From contig SADC01000543.1 in the NCBI GenBank assembly GCA_004194705.1, positions 62,001 through 126,000 on the forward strand: 64,000 bases of DNA, in the 5' to 3' direction. Below are positions 30,316 through 40,445 of this stretch, piece by piece. Position numbers and translations under genes: made by a program. The notes under the pieces are model-generated. The model was given only the letters and a program-made list of their open reading frames with translations. It was not told where the DNA came from and made no database searches. This DNA is from Ditylenchus dipsaci (Eukaryota > Nematoda > Chromadorea > Rhabditida > Anguinidae). Within the stretch, counting starts at the first letter, position 1. The number at the start of each line of letters is the position of its first letter.

Positions 30316-32329
30316 ATGGCTGCAAGACCTCTCGTGTCCGTCTATAATGAGAAGAACGAAGCTGTTGGAACTCAGGTGAAATTGCCGGCTGTCTACCGAA
30401 CTGGTATTCGTCCAGACATTGTCAGCTTCATCCATGATCAAATTCGCAAGAACAAGCGTCAGCCCTATGCCGTTTCAACTGCTGCCGGTGTGTTTTACTC
30501 GTCCTTTCCACATTCTGCTTGTTTGGTGAATGTAATTTTCACCATGCCATTCTTAAAGGGCCATGGTTTTTGGATACGGCGGTTGTCTTCCGCCGATTCA
30601 ATTTTTTTTCTTAATCATTGAACTTCTGTTCGGATTTTTCAACTTGGTTTCTATCATAAGTATACCTAAAATTAAATTCTCAGCCTTGTTTTGGTTAGAA
30701 ACCAAGTTGAAAATCCGAACAGAAGTTTAATGTTTGGGAAAAAATTTGAATTGGCGGGGAAAATCGCTGCGCGCAAAACCATGGTCCCTAAAATGGCCTC
30801 TGCGTAGCACCAAAAAATAGGCCAGGACCAGCAGTGTCCTTCCCTCTCAATTGTTTCTAAAAGCGTCTTCGTCGGTGTTGTTAAAAGTTTTTCTGCCTAA
30901 TTTTTTAAAATGAATAGTAACAACAATATTATATTTGATGAAAAACGAGCTGAAGACAGAAGATTTTAAGAAATTGCTGGTCCTACCTTTTTTGCGTGGA
31001 ACTACGAATCAAAAAGTGTTTATAATGAGTTTTTCTGCCTAGGTCATCAAACTTCGGCTGAATCCTGGGGAACTGGTCGTGCTGTTGCCCGTATTCCTCG
31101 TGTCCGTGGTGGTGGAACTCATCGATCTGGTCAGGGTGCTTTTGGAACATGTGCCGTGGTGGACGAATGTTTGCTCCTACCAAGACCTATCGTCGTTGGC
31201 ATCGCAAGGTGAATGTGGCTCAGCGTCGTCATGCGATTTCTTCGGCAATTGCCGCTTCTGGAGTACCTGCCCTGATCCAGGCCCGTGGACATGTCATCGA
31301 TCAATTGGCTGAGGTTCCACTCGTCTTCACTGACAAGATTGAGAGCTTCAAGAAGACGAAGGAGGCAGTTGGTTTTCTTCAGCGTGTAAACTTGTGGGCT
31401 GACATTGAAAAGGTAGCATAGGTTAATTAATATTATGGCACAGGTAACGAACAAGCACCACTCGAGTAAAGAACAAGCACCCCAAAAAACAGCTTGGTCC
31501 CCCTGTTGATTTTTTTTTTAATTTATAAAATCAACAGGGGGACCAAGCTGATTTTGGGTGCTTGTTCTTTACTCGAGTGGGGTGCTTGTTCTTAACCTTG
31601 GCCAATATTATTCACTACTAATTTTATTATTAATTTTCGACATCTAAACTGCATTGTTTTTGAGGTGTACAACTCCAAGCGCTATCGTGCTGGAAAGGGG
31701 AAGGTCGCAACCGTCGTTACAAGCAAAAGCTGGGCCCAGTGGTTTTCTACAACAATGATGGAGGTATTGTGCGTGCATTCCGCAACATCCCTGGCGTGAC
31801 CTTGCTCTCGGTGAACCATCTGAATCTGTTAAAGATTGCTCCCGGTGGTCATTTGGGGCGCCTGATGATTTGGACTGAGTCTGCATTCCGAAAGCTGGAT
31901 TCTATCTTTGGAACTTTTACCCAAAGTCTGATGTGAAGAAGGGTGGACCCTGCCATACCCAAAGATGACCAACTCCGACTTTGCTCGTCTAATTCGCTCT
32001 GAGGAGATTACTAAGGTTTGATAGTTCATGTTCTAATAAATGATGAACTAAAATTTACAATTTAGGTTGTTCGTCCTTGCCGTAAGAACACTAAGAAGCA
32101 CAAGGTTTTACTATTTAGTCAGTGAAACGGGTGAGACTAACTGTTATTGCTTCCAGGTTCATCGTAATCCTCTGAAGAAGCCGGCTCTTATGGTTAAGCT
32201 CAATCCTTACGCCAAGGTTCTTCGTCGTGCTGCAGTTATTGCTTCACAGAAGATTGAAAAAGCTGGAAAGAAGAAGGCTGCGACTACGAATTTGGCCGCC
32301 AAGAAGACAACTAAAAGTCTACTTCTTGA
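30316..32329 (+). CDS. rpl4: 60S ribosomal protein L4 (eL4/uL4)
   Basis: Exons: 30316-30487, 31043-31412, 31665-32015, 32066-32104 and 32157-32329. The protein is a structural component of the large ribosomal subunit near the exit tunnel. Recognised blocks: [67 protein letters not shown] then [96 protein letters not shown], and a Lys-rich tail. One base is missing near 31147, 31706, 31924, 31943 and 32315, each in a short homopolymer. Correcting the last changes the tail and gives the stop at 32327; uncorrected, the frame ends at 32348. The introns are normal, so this is not a retrocopy, and I take the breaks as assembly errors. An AATAAA follows at 32368. Confidence 0.96.
30557..30790. mobile_element. 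Diverged family B element in RPL4 intron 1
   Basis: TTAA-AGGGCCATGGTTTTTGG at the left and GCGCAAAACCATGGTCCC-TAAA at the right keep the family B ends. The middle is replaced by different mirrored sequence (GAACTTCTGTTCGGATTTTC). It is followed by a family D relic (about 30797-30990) before the acceptor at 31042. Confidence 0.7.
31440..31600. repeat. Perfectly paired fold-back in RPL4 intron 2
   Basis: GAACAAGCACC and CTCGAGTAAAGAACAAGCAC at the left return as GTGCTTGTTCTTTACTCGAG at the right. The inner stem AGCTTGGTCCCCCTGTTGAT pairs with ATCAACAGGGGGACCAAGCT around a T-rich loop. It fills most of the 252-bp intron. Confidence 0.8.
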
Positions 32330-32367
32330 ATTGTTGATATGTCGTTAAAGAAATTTGTTGATCCGAA

Positions 32368-32373
32368 AATAAA
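32368..32373 (+). terminator. RPL4 polyadenylation signal
   Basis: AATAAA about 40 bases after the corrected stop codon, followed by T-rich sequence. Confidence 0.6.
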
Positions 32374-32554
32374 ATCGTTGGTTAAAATTGTTACCATGGT
32401 GTGACATATTTTTTTTATGTAAGTATATTGTCGGTCCCGCAGGTTTTTTCTCGACTTGATTGCCCGTGAATAATGAATAACGGACATAGTGAAGAAATGA
32501 ATAATGATGAAATAAGAATGAATAAGCGGACACGCACGACGGCGCCGATTCGGC

Positions 32555-33160
32555 GCCGATTGTGACGTCCCATATGGAAAGGGACTATTGTGTCTGGCTA
32601 GTATAGAGGGGAGGTTGTGTCCGCCGAACGATTGTGTCTTGCTATTATGAATACACATTTACTTTCCATCTCAAGCAAAAAGCCATGTGTCCACGGCTAT
32701 GTAGGGAAATGAAACAAAACTAGGTGGCAATGCATTTCTGAGATACTATTAGCAGAAATGAATGAGTTGAACATTTTTAAATTAATAGGGGCTACTGCAT
32801 AGAATATCTTGACGCTAATGGAATATACCCTCCTAAAAAGCCACTACAATATACCCTCCCCAATTACTTTTCGAGGGTACTTAAAACCACTATTTTAAAA
32901 AAATGTGCAAAAGCACTTGTCAGTAATGACCATGTCCTGAGCCTAAACCTAAGCTTACGGGCCTAAGTCAAAGTCCAAGTCTATAAAAAAACACGGTGGA
33001 ATGGCTGAAAGATAAATTAGTGGCTCTCTTTTAAATATTAGAGGTGCTTCAGATACAATTGACCGTTTTACTTATGCCGGACACAATCGCCCCTTTTATA
33101 TAAGCTGGACACAATCAGTCATTTTATACTAGCCGGACACAATAGGCCGCGGTACAGAAT
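32555..33160. mobile_element. Element with CGGACACAAT iterations
   Basis: ATTGTGTCTGGCTAGTATAG and ATTGTGTCTTGC near 32586-32645 mirror GCCGGACACAAT and CTAGCCGGACACAATAG at 33076-33145. The arms consist of repeated GGACACAAT words. The middle (32785-32960) is a relic related to the MITE at 39899 (AATATACCCTCC, CTAAGCCTA). It starts within 200 bp of the RPL4 stop. Confidence 0.6.
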
Positions 33161-33211
33161 TGACACGTACGAACAAATAATAGTCCCAGGCACATCCCGG
33201 GTATGTAAAGA

Positions 33212-33370
33212 GGCATGCCCGTGTGTTTCTAAAGTTAGGGGAACCAGCAAAATTGTTTGAATCCTTCCATTTTTCACTTGTTTTGCGTCAAAACCGATGT
33301 TGATGACCCCCTTCTACTTAAAAACACCAGGCAGAAAACTTAGAAATCTTGATGGAAACGCATGAAAACT
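33212..33370. repeat. Family D MITE relic
   Basis: GGCATGCCCGTG, GGGGAACCAGCAAAATTG and TTTTGCGTCAAAACCGATGT follow family D in reverse order relative to 17225-17455. The far end is lost. Confidence 0.6.
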
Positions 33371-34965
33371 TAAAAAAGTGCTTGGACACGGACACAATAT
33401 CCCGGGCCACAGTATCCCCGGCCATAATATTCCTGCGGTCACAATATCCGCAGGCCACAACATCCCCGGACAAATTTTAATCAAATTATTTTCTCAGCAG
33501 GAAGTTACGGGTGGTAGTCTTATTTTTGAAGTTACAGGTTCAAACCCTGGTGAGGGCAGATAGTTATTTTTTAAAAAAGTACTTAAATTTTTATTTAGCC
33601 TAGTTTCCACGGCGTTTAGCGAATTTATCCGAACCGAATTTATCCACACACGAATCGATCCACAAAAATTCGTCGTTTTTATATTTTCGTCTCGAAAAGT
33701 TACATGTTAATTCAAACATTTTTCGTTCTTATCGGTTATCCGCACCCCACCTATTTCTGAATTTCATCTAATTTGAAACTATTTTAACTATAGCATCATC
33801 ATTATAGGTGGGGTGCGGATAACCGATAAGAACCCATTTTTCTATATACCGACCACAGTTTCGCTGAATCTTCCATGTACCAACTAAATCAACTGCTCGT
33901 CCACTTGGATCAAAAAAAATTCTATTTGGGTTACCTAAACCTGTTATCTGGACTACTCGGGTATGCTGAAGATGGTTGGTTAATTGTAAAACGCCGTTTT
34001 CTCGGGTAGTTTTTGAGTTTTAGTGCAATTGAGTTTTCGTAAAATCAATTGCCTCACAATACTCAACAAATACCATACAAAACCTTATTTTGCTATCATC
34101 AAACCATCTTCAGCAGGCCCGAACTAGTCCAAAAAAAAGTTTTTGGAGCATGAAAAACGTAAAAAATTTTCTGCTCCAAGTGGACGACCACTCGGTTTTG
34201 TTGTCCCCAGGATGGAGAACTCAGGTAGTGTGGGGTACTTGGGCAGTGTTTCCGAAAATAATACCTACACATACTCAACAGTATGCCTACACTTGAAACA
34301 TACCCTACACCTACACTTAAACTTGAAGCTATTTATACTCTACACCTACACGTACACTTAAAATGAACCGTACACCTACACTAGAATGTAACATACCTTA
34401 CACCTACACCAACTGTTTGCATACTGTACGATAACAGTACGTTTAAGTGTTAGCGTACTGTTTGCCGTACTGTACGGTACAAAGTGTTTATCGTACTGTT
34501 TGGCAAACTGTTCGTTAAGTGTTTAGCGTACAGTTTGTCGTACTGTTTCAATACTGTACTGTACTTTTTGTATCTTTTCTGTATTTTCGTTCCTCTTTCA
34601 GAAATATTTCAGCGCGAAACTATTCTCCTCTACTAACTGTCATGCAAAACCGGGTCAGCCGTCTTGATGTAATGTGGGCTAAATTCACAGTGCAACAAGA
34701 CAGTTATAAATATTATTCTAGAAAGCCCATAATTTTATCCAATAATATGTTTATTTGCATTAATTTCGGTAACAGCTACATGAATAATTGAAAATCAACT
34801 CAAAACAAATCCACATCCTTAACAAAGTAATTAAAATACACGATCAGTTGAGAATTCAAGAGATCAAATGAGGTTTTTTCCAGTGACCGTTGGTTGTTAA
34901 CCCAGCTTGAGAAAATATCCGTTCGATTGTTGAGCTGGTAGCAGGTATGGACAGCACTTCAATGG

Positions 34966-35740
34966 CTAGAATAGCAACTGATCTGGCTTCCTAAACCAGC
35001 AAAAAATATGTTTGACCACCTTATGATTGATTACTTTGATTACTTCGGTGATTACTTTGAAAACGTCTTTTATAGAGAGTCCATATTCAGCCAGCATCTT
35101 GTTAAGTTCACGGCGGATCGCAGTTCCAGTATGAGATGCATTCAATTCGCAGAGACCGAGAAAGAGGCGGCGCAATATTCCGTTTCCATCACGAAAATGA
35201 TGAGTTACGCCTAAAATTGACATGCATTTAGTCTCAATGGATGCATTGCTTTACCGAGGTAAGCATGCTTCAAGCTCTTATCTGTCCAAATGTCGCATGT
35301 CAATAAGCATCTTTGTGCCATATTTCTCAGTCCTTTTTTGATCTTGCTTGTTATTTGTTCTCGTCTATTCATCAAAAGATTTTTCAAAGTCGAAAAGCTA
35401 TTCGGCAGCTTGAAGTTTTTCAAAGTTATATAGGTGATGTTTTCAAAAAGTTTACCTCATAATTTGGATTAAGAGACCGGATCAACGCATGCACGAGAGA
35501 ATGCAGAAGGATTTTCACAGACATGGACGGTTTAGCTATGACATTCGATAGAGCAAACTGAATTTTCTAGAGCCTAAACCGAAACATTTCATTTCAAAAA
35601 ATAATCAGTCGACATACTTTGGGTCTAGTCCGTTATTCTCACTGACTTCAAAGCTGGAACAGATTCTTTTTGCCAGCAATGATTTGTCCTTGTGCACTGT
35701 TCCTCAATGGCGCTCAATAACATTCTTGTGACATGAGAGG
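34966..35740 (-). pseudogene. hAT transposase fragment, core region
   Basis: On the - strand the order is ALSNVIAKPSMSV ... HALIRSLNPNYE (35570-35460), LPNSFSTLKNLLMNRREQIT (35420-35350), CLLTCDIWTDKSLKHAYLG (35310-35255), then VTHHF ... LFLGLCELNASHTGTAIRRE, LNKMLAEYGLSIKDVFKVIT (35215-35035). This is the hAT pattern leading through the first catalytic Asp region. The C-terminal dimerisation part is absent here. A possible BED remnant (SSHVTRM) lies near 35730. Interrupted by introns or breaks. Confidence 0.8.
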
Positions 35741-35748
35741 ATCTAAAT

Positions 35749-35955
35749 ATTTCAGTAAGACATAGATTGGTTAGTCAAAACATCGTATTCACCTTGGTAC
35801 ATTCACCTCGATTTAACGGCGATTTATTTATTTTTTCGATTTAACGGCACCAATATTTCAGTAAGACATAGATTGTTAGTCAAAACATCGTATTCACCTT
35901 GGTACATTCACCTCGATTTAACGGCGATTTATTTATTTTTTCGATTTAACGGCAC
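35749..35955. repeat. Tandem duplication with CTCGATTTAACGGC
   Basis: About 95 bases from AATATTTCAGTAAGACATAG to TTTTTCGATTTAACGGCACC are present twice in direct order, almost identical. The CTCGATTTAACGGCA word belongs to the ends of the pogo-like element that continues to 36752. Confidence 0.85.
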
Positions 35956-36752
35956 CCTCGATTTAACGGCACGCCTGGCCCGGTCCGCTCAAAGATAAAG
36001 ACCCTCGATTTAACGGCATATAAGCAGAAAAGAGAAAAATTTTAAAAATTTTGACAAAATTCAACTTTTGTGAACAATTGTCTGTTTAAATTCGGCTAGT
36101 TTCCACACATTGGTGTCTCGTTTTTATTGTTAATGTTAACTTTTTTAACTTTTCAACGCCGATGAAACACGGTATTTTGGCAGCTTCTACCGAACAAGAC
36201 AATGGCACTTAAAGGTGATTTAATGTTGTTCTCCACACATCTTGCATGCTCGCTTCAAGTAGGTGGTGCTCTCACGCTCGCTGAAATTATTGAAGAGGTT
36301 TCGTTGAGCAATGTGGAAGGCCCTCGCGAAAGTGACAATGAAGCTATGGATGCCGAAGAAATTGAGCCAGAGCAACCTGCAGTCAGTCGTTCTGAGGCAC
36401 AAAGGCATTTACAATTCGTCCGTCAATATCTGGAAGAGAATTCTGCAGATCCTACTATACTCCGTCTTTCTTCTACAAAGAGCGAAGAAATATGCAAGTG
36501 CAGCCAAAATCACTAATTATTTTCAGTCTAACTGTTGAACAACGTTTGTTGAAATGAGTTTATGCTGTTATTGCCGAAAATAAAAGCAAATTTCGGTCGG
36601 ATAATGTTGTGTTGCAAGCTATCATATGTTAGACCCTCGATTTAACGGCACTCTACAATATTTTTGTTCGGATACCTCGATTTAACGGCACCCTCGATTA
36701 TCGGCACCCCGGGCCTGGTCCCCAGGGGTGCTGTTAAATCGAGGGTTGACTG
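35956..36752 (+). pseudogene. pogo/Tigger-like element with transposase C-terminal tail
   Basis: The right end GTTAAATCGAGGGTTGACTG is followed by TA. ACCCTCGATTTAACGGCA words occur on both sides. The frame 36202-36516 has LTLAEIIEEV, an acidic stretch with EEIEPEQPAVSR and EAQRHLQFVRQYLEENSADP, homologous to the tail at 16747-17060. The DDE domain and the CENP-B-type DNA-binding domain are missing. Confidence 0.75.
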
Positions 36753-38055
36753 TACTCGATCTTTCATGCCAGTTGAACGAGGAGAAGAGTTTGACGCTGA
36801 CATATTCCTGAAAATATACAAGGATGCAGAAAAATCTGAAAAAAGACATAGAAGTGTGCGCTCAGACATCTCAGTATTGAAAACAGTACGACAAACTGTA
36901 CGCTAAACACTTAACGAACAGTTTGCCAAACAGTACGATAAACACTTTGTACCGTACAGTACGGCAAACAGTACGCTAACACTTAAACGTACTGTTATCG
37001 TACAGTATGCCAAACAGTTGGTGTAGGTGTAAGGTATGTTACATTTCTAGTGTAGGTGTATACACCGTACATGTACGGTTCATTTTAAGTGTACGTGTAG
37101 GTGTAGAGTATAAATAGCTTCAAGTTTAAGTGTAGTGCAGGGTACGTTTAGTTTTCGGTGTTAATGTAGGTGTAGGGTTAGATAGTAGGTGTAGGTATTA
37201 CTGTAGGTGTCATTTTCGGAAACACTGTACCCGGGTAGTAATATTTTTATCTCGGGATGAACTTTTAAAATTTAAAATGTTTTTCTATGACCAACTTCAG
37301 GTCTTTTTAGAATACATGCACCAACTAAACCAAGTGGTCGTTTACTTGGATCAAAACTTTTTTTACGTTTTCATGATCTAAAATCTGTTTTCTAGACTAA
37401 TAAGGGCACGCCGAAGATGGTTTGATAATAGTTAACAAGGTTTGTATGGTATTTTTCGAGTATTGTAAGATAATTGATTTTGCCAAAGCTCCATTTTGCC
37501 AAAACTCAAAAATACCCTACAAAACGGCATTTCACCACTATCAAACCATCTTCAGCCATTCGGAATCAGTCCAGGAAACAGTTGTAAAACCAGAAAAGGT
37601 AAAGAAAATTTATTTTTTTGATTCAAGTGGACGACCACTTGGTTTGGTTGGTGGCTCTTTCAGTCCACAAAGAGCCTGCTCAAATACCTTAGAGGATTAG
37701 CTCACAATTTTATTATGGATCACTGGAATGATAGAATTGTTCTCATTGTTTGTTAATATGATATACTTCATAAACAAAACACTTTACTTATGTTCAATGA
37801 AAGAGCTAATGATTTTTTGTGAAAATGACCAAGAGCCTCAGACTGATTGAGATATAAATCCCTGAAAATGAAAAAATGTGCACTCAGAAAGATTCAAATC
37901 ACTACATTGGTCCAGGGATATTGTGACTGCGGGGATATTGTGGCCGCGGGATATTGTGGCCCGAGGATATTGTGTCACGTACCGAAAAGTGCTGGTCCCT
38001 GCCTTTTCTCCCTGTCGTGCACGGGCATGCCACTTTATACATTCAAGCTTTAGTA

Positions 38056-38735
38056 CGTGACAAATTATCCTCCCGACGCAACATACAACAGTCGACGTTC
38101 TCCATAAGATACGATCTCTATAAAATGCGCCTTGAAACTAGTTTGGTTGGTTTTGAACTAAATGAGGCTAAATCAACGTTTTTTCAAAAGATACGCTCTA
38201 CATAAGACATACTTGTGGTCTCGGTACGTGACAATTCCCTGCCGCGCCAATCCCCTGCCGGGAAAATATTGGACCCCGCTTTTTGAAAAAAATATTTTTG
38301 GAAATCAGGTTTGGAGCCCGAAAAGTGAAGGAAAAAAATGCTAAAAGTGGAAGACTACTTAAAGCGAATTTCTGTGGATGAATTTAATCTGGAAGTGCCA
38401 GGTGGTTCTCCTATACAACCTGAGGATAGATAGTTTATGAGCGTGATTCAACAAAAAATGTCTCCTACCACCAGAATTCAAATTGCTGGTAAATAAATTT
38501 ACCAGCAATGAATTTACTGCGGATGAATTCACTTCTATTCGGCAAAAGTAGGCCAGTGTACATTAATGCTGGCTCGAAAGAGTTCTTCGAGCAACAGGGT
38601 GTTTTTAAATCCTATATTGATATACTGGGGCCAAAATGAGGGAGCCGAAATGAGTGGGCCCCAAATGAGTAGTGACCGTGAATGAATCGTCCCAGTGAGT
38701 AAATCGTCCGTGTCCGTCCCCGAATATCCGTCTGT
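38056..38735. other. No gene; scattered repeat pieces
   Basis: CCCTGCCGCGCCAATCCCC at 38237 and CACCAGAATTCAAAT at 38465 recall the CCGGCAGGGAA and tRNA-like families. No exon recognised. Confidence 0.4.
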
Positions 38736-38739
38736 TTTA

Positions 38740-38890
38740 ATAGTTGTTGTCCGAGTTGGTTCTCAATAAAGATGCAATTGTTTAGTTAGGAAATCGATTG
38801 GATATGATTTTACTAGTATATTTTCCCGGCAGGGAACTGTCCGGCAGGGAATTGTCCGGCAGGGAATTGGCCCGGCAGGGAGTTGGCGCG
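38740..38890 (+). repeat. Direct repeat unit with CCGGCAGGGAATTGT iterations, copy 1
   Basis: About 140 bases from GTTGTCCGAGTTGGTTCTCA to the iterated CCGGCAGGGAATTGT block match 42308-42450 in the same orientation with few differences. The pair flanks a hAT and a MULE insertion. Confidence 0.8.
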
Positions 38891-39639
38891 GCAGGAAATT
38901 GTCCGTGGCCGCTGTGGTCTATCTCACTAAACGGTGGAGTGCTAGTCTCTATTAGTAGAGTTGTAGAATCTTCTAAAAATGTAGGCTCTGCTAGTAGAGC
39001 GGTAGAGTGTAAAGTATACATGTAGAGTGTAGAGCAGTGTTTAAAAAGTACCGGTGCCGGTATTTTTTGGTGGCACCGGTGCGGTGCTGGATTTTAAGTA
39101 AAGGCACCGGAGCTGGTACCGGTTTTTCTGTGGCACCGACGCTCATTTTGATCTAAAATTTCAAAATATTTTTTTCAATTACAGTCCACTCTCAATAAAA
39201 CTGGCAGCCCGATAAACCGGCACTCTGAGAGTGGGCTGTACAGTAAAAATATGATGTGCAAATGCTTTTTTTTTATTCTTTCATTCTATACCTTCTCTTC
39301 TATTCATAAACATGAGTACTTGTAAGCATTTTCAAAACCACATTTTTATTTTGAAACAAACGATAAAGCAAGGCAGTATTGAGCAAGTAGTTAGATAATT
39401 TAATGGATTTTGTTGAGGAATGTTAGAGACTTGAATCACAGATTACTCTACTCATCGTTTTAGTGAGGTCTTAGACTCTGGTGAATAATGTCAGATCCGA
39501 TTTCTTTGACTGCACCCGTACTCGACCCACTTGTTGCTTTCGTCATTACAAAACAAAAAGTAGACAGTGCGCGAAGAGCAATACGCGCTATGGTAAATAA
39601 TTCAACCATCTTCTTAAGTGTGAGTTTGTGAATTCAGCA

Positions 39640-40225
39640 CAATTTGTTTTAGCATACAAAAAATACCGCACATGAAGCTTTGGAAATACCCACTGTGCAA
39701 CACAGGACTAGTTCTATTTTCGATTTTGGATGATTTAACACTGGATAACGAGTTAAATAATTTCATTCCTATGGTTTCAAAGGGCTCATTGAAAACCAAT
39801 GCTTTCGAATTCTGGAAAGAAACCAAACGGTACTTGTAAGTTTCTTCATATTTCTAAAGAAAAAACAATTTTAAGCTTTTCCAAAACTAGCAAACATTGG
39901 GCGCTACTGTAATATACCCCCCCCCCCTCCCAAAAAACCCACCTGTGGTATACCCCCTCCTCAAAAATTTTTAGGATTATGAATTAGGCTTAGCCCTTAG
40001 GCTTCGGGCCGTAGGCATTAGGCTCAGGGACAACACGTAATAATTTCACCATTTTTCAAAAAAAAAAGTATGGTTTTTGGGGTACCTGAAAAATTATTGG
40101 GGGAGGGGGGTATATTACAGTAGCTTTTGGGGGGGGGGGTATATGACAGTAGCATCAAACATTGCCTTCACAGTGTTGCCATGTCCTGCCACATTTGCAA
40201 GCGTAGAGCGACTTTTTCAGATGTC
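39640..40225 (+). pseudogene. hAT transposase C-terminal fragment split by a MITE
   Basis: The frame around 39728-39836 reads LDDLTLDNELNNFIPMVSKG, then AFEFWKETKRYL. After the MITE, an exon at about 40176 reads VLPCPATFASVERLFQMSH and stops. This is the hAT dimerisation region (acidic stretch, W-K, then P-A-T-x-A-S-V-E-R-x-F). The MITE at 39899 lies in the gap and may be within an intron. Confidence 0.8.
39899..40153. mobile_element. MITE with GCTACTGTAATATACCCCC ends
   Basis: GCTACTGTAATATACCCCCC is mirrored by GGGGGGTATATTACAGTAGC, and the right end is partly duplicated (GGGGGGTATATGACAGTAGC). Inside is TTAGGCTTAGCCCTTAGGCT, similar to family A. Confidence 0.85.
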
Positions 40226-40445
40226 CCATTGAACACAATTCGACACTTTTTTCAAAAACAGTCTTTTTTAATTTCAATTGAATGCATATTGTAATAGAAT
40301 CTAAGCGTAATTAATAATTGAAATAAACTTTTCGAGTGAAAAATTTTGTTTTCGGTGCTCCCGGTGCCGATTTCAACATCGGTGCCGGTGCGGTGCCAAC
40401 CCCTGTTCGCGGTGCTGGTGCCGACTTTTAGATATTTAAAACAAT

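Larger units (their letters stand above)
33384..38050. mobile_element. Concentric nest of inverted repeats, 4.7 kb
   Basis: The outer arms are iterated CACAATATCCCGGGCCA units (33390-33470), mirrored as GGGATATTGTGGCCGCGG (37915-37975). Inside are arms with CTGAAGATGGTT, AGTGGACGACCACTTGGTTT and TTTCGGAAAA (33875-34255 / 37240-37650). Inside those are arms of CCTACACCTACAC plus ACAGTACGXXAAACACTT words (34256-34570 / 36885-37225). The middle holds hAT and pogo fragments. Three levels of symmetry share one centre near 35700, so elements inserted successively near one another's centres or the structure was captured as a unit. Confidence 0.7.
39033..40445 (+). mobile_element. hAT element with GGTGCCGGTGCGG subterminal repeats
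   Basis: The left end CAGTGTTTAAAAAGTACCGG and the right end ...GGTGCCGACTTTTAGATATT, then TAAAACAATG, are imperfect inverts. Both sides carry GGCACCGGTGCGGTGC words. It encodes a hAT C-terminal fragment. The last bases coincide with the MULE target duplication, so the MULE landed at its tip. Confidence 0.7.

Noticed and set aside
30316..32348. RPL4 as a processed pseudogene
   Set aside because: Four introns with proper GT-AG borders and a polyadenylation signal argue for the real gene; the frame breaks are single bases in homopolymers.
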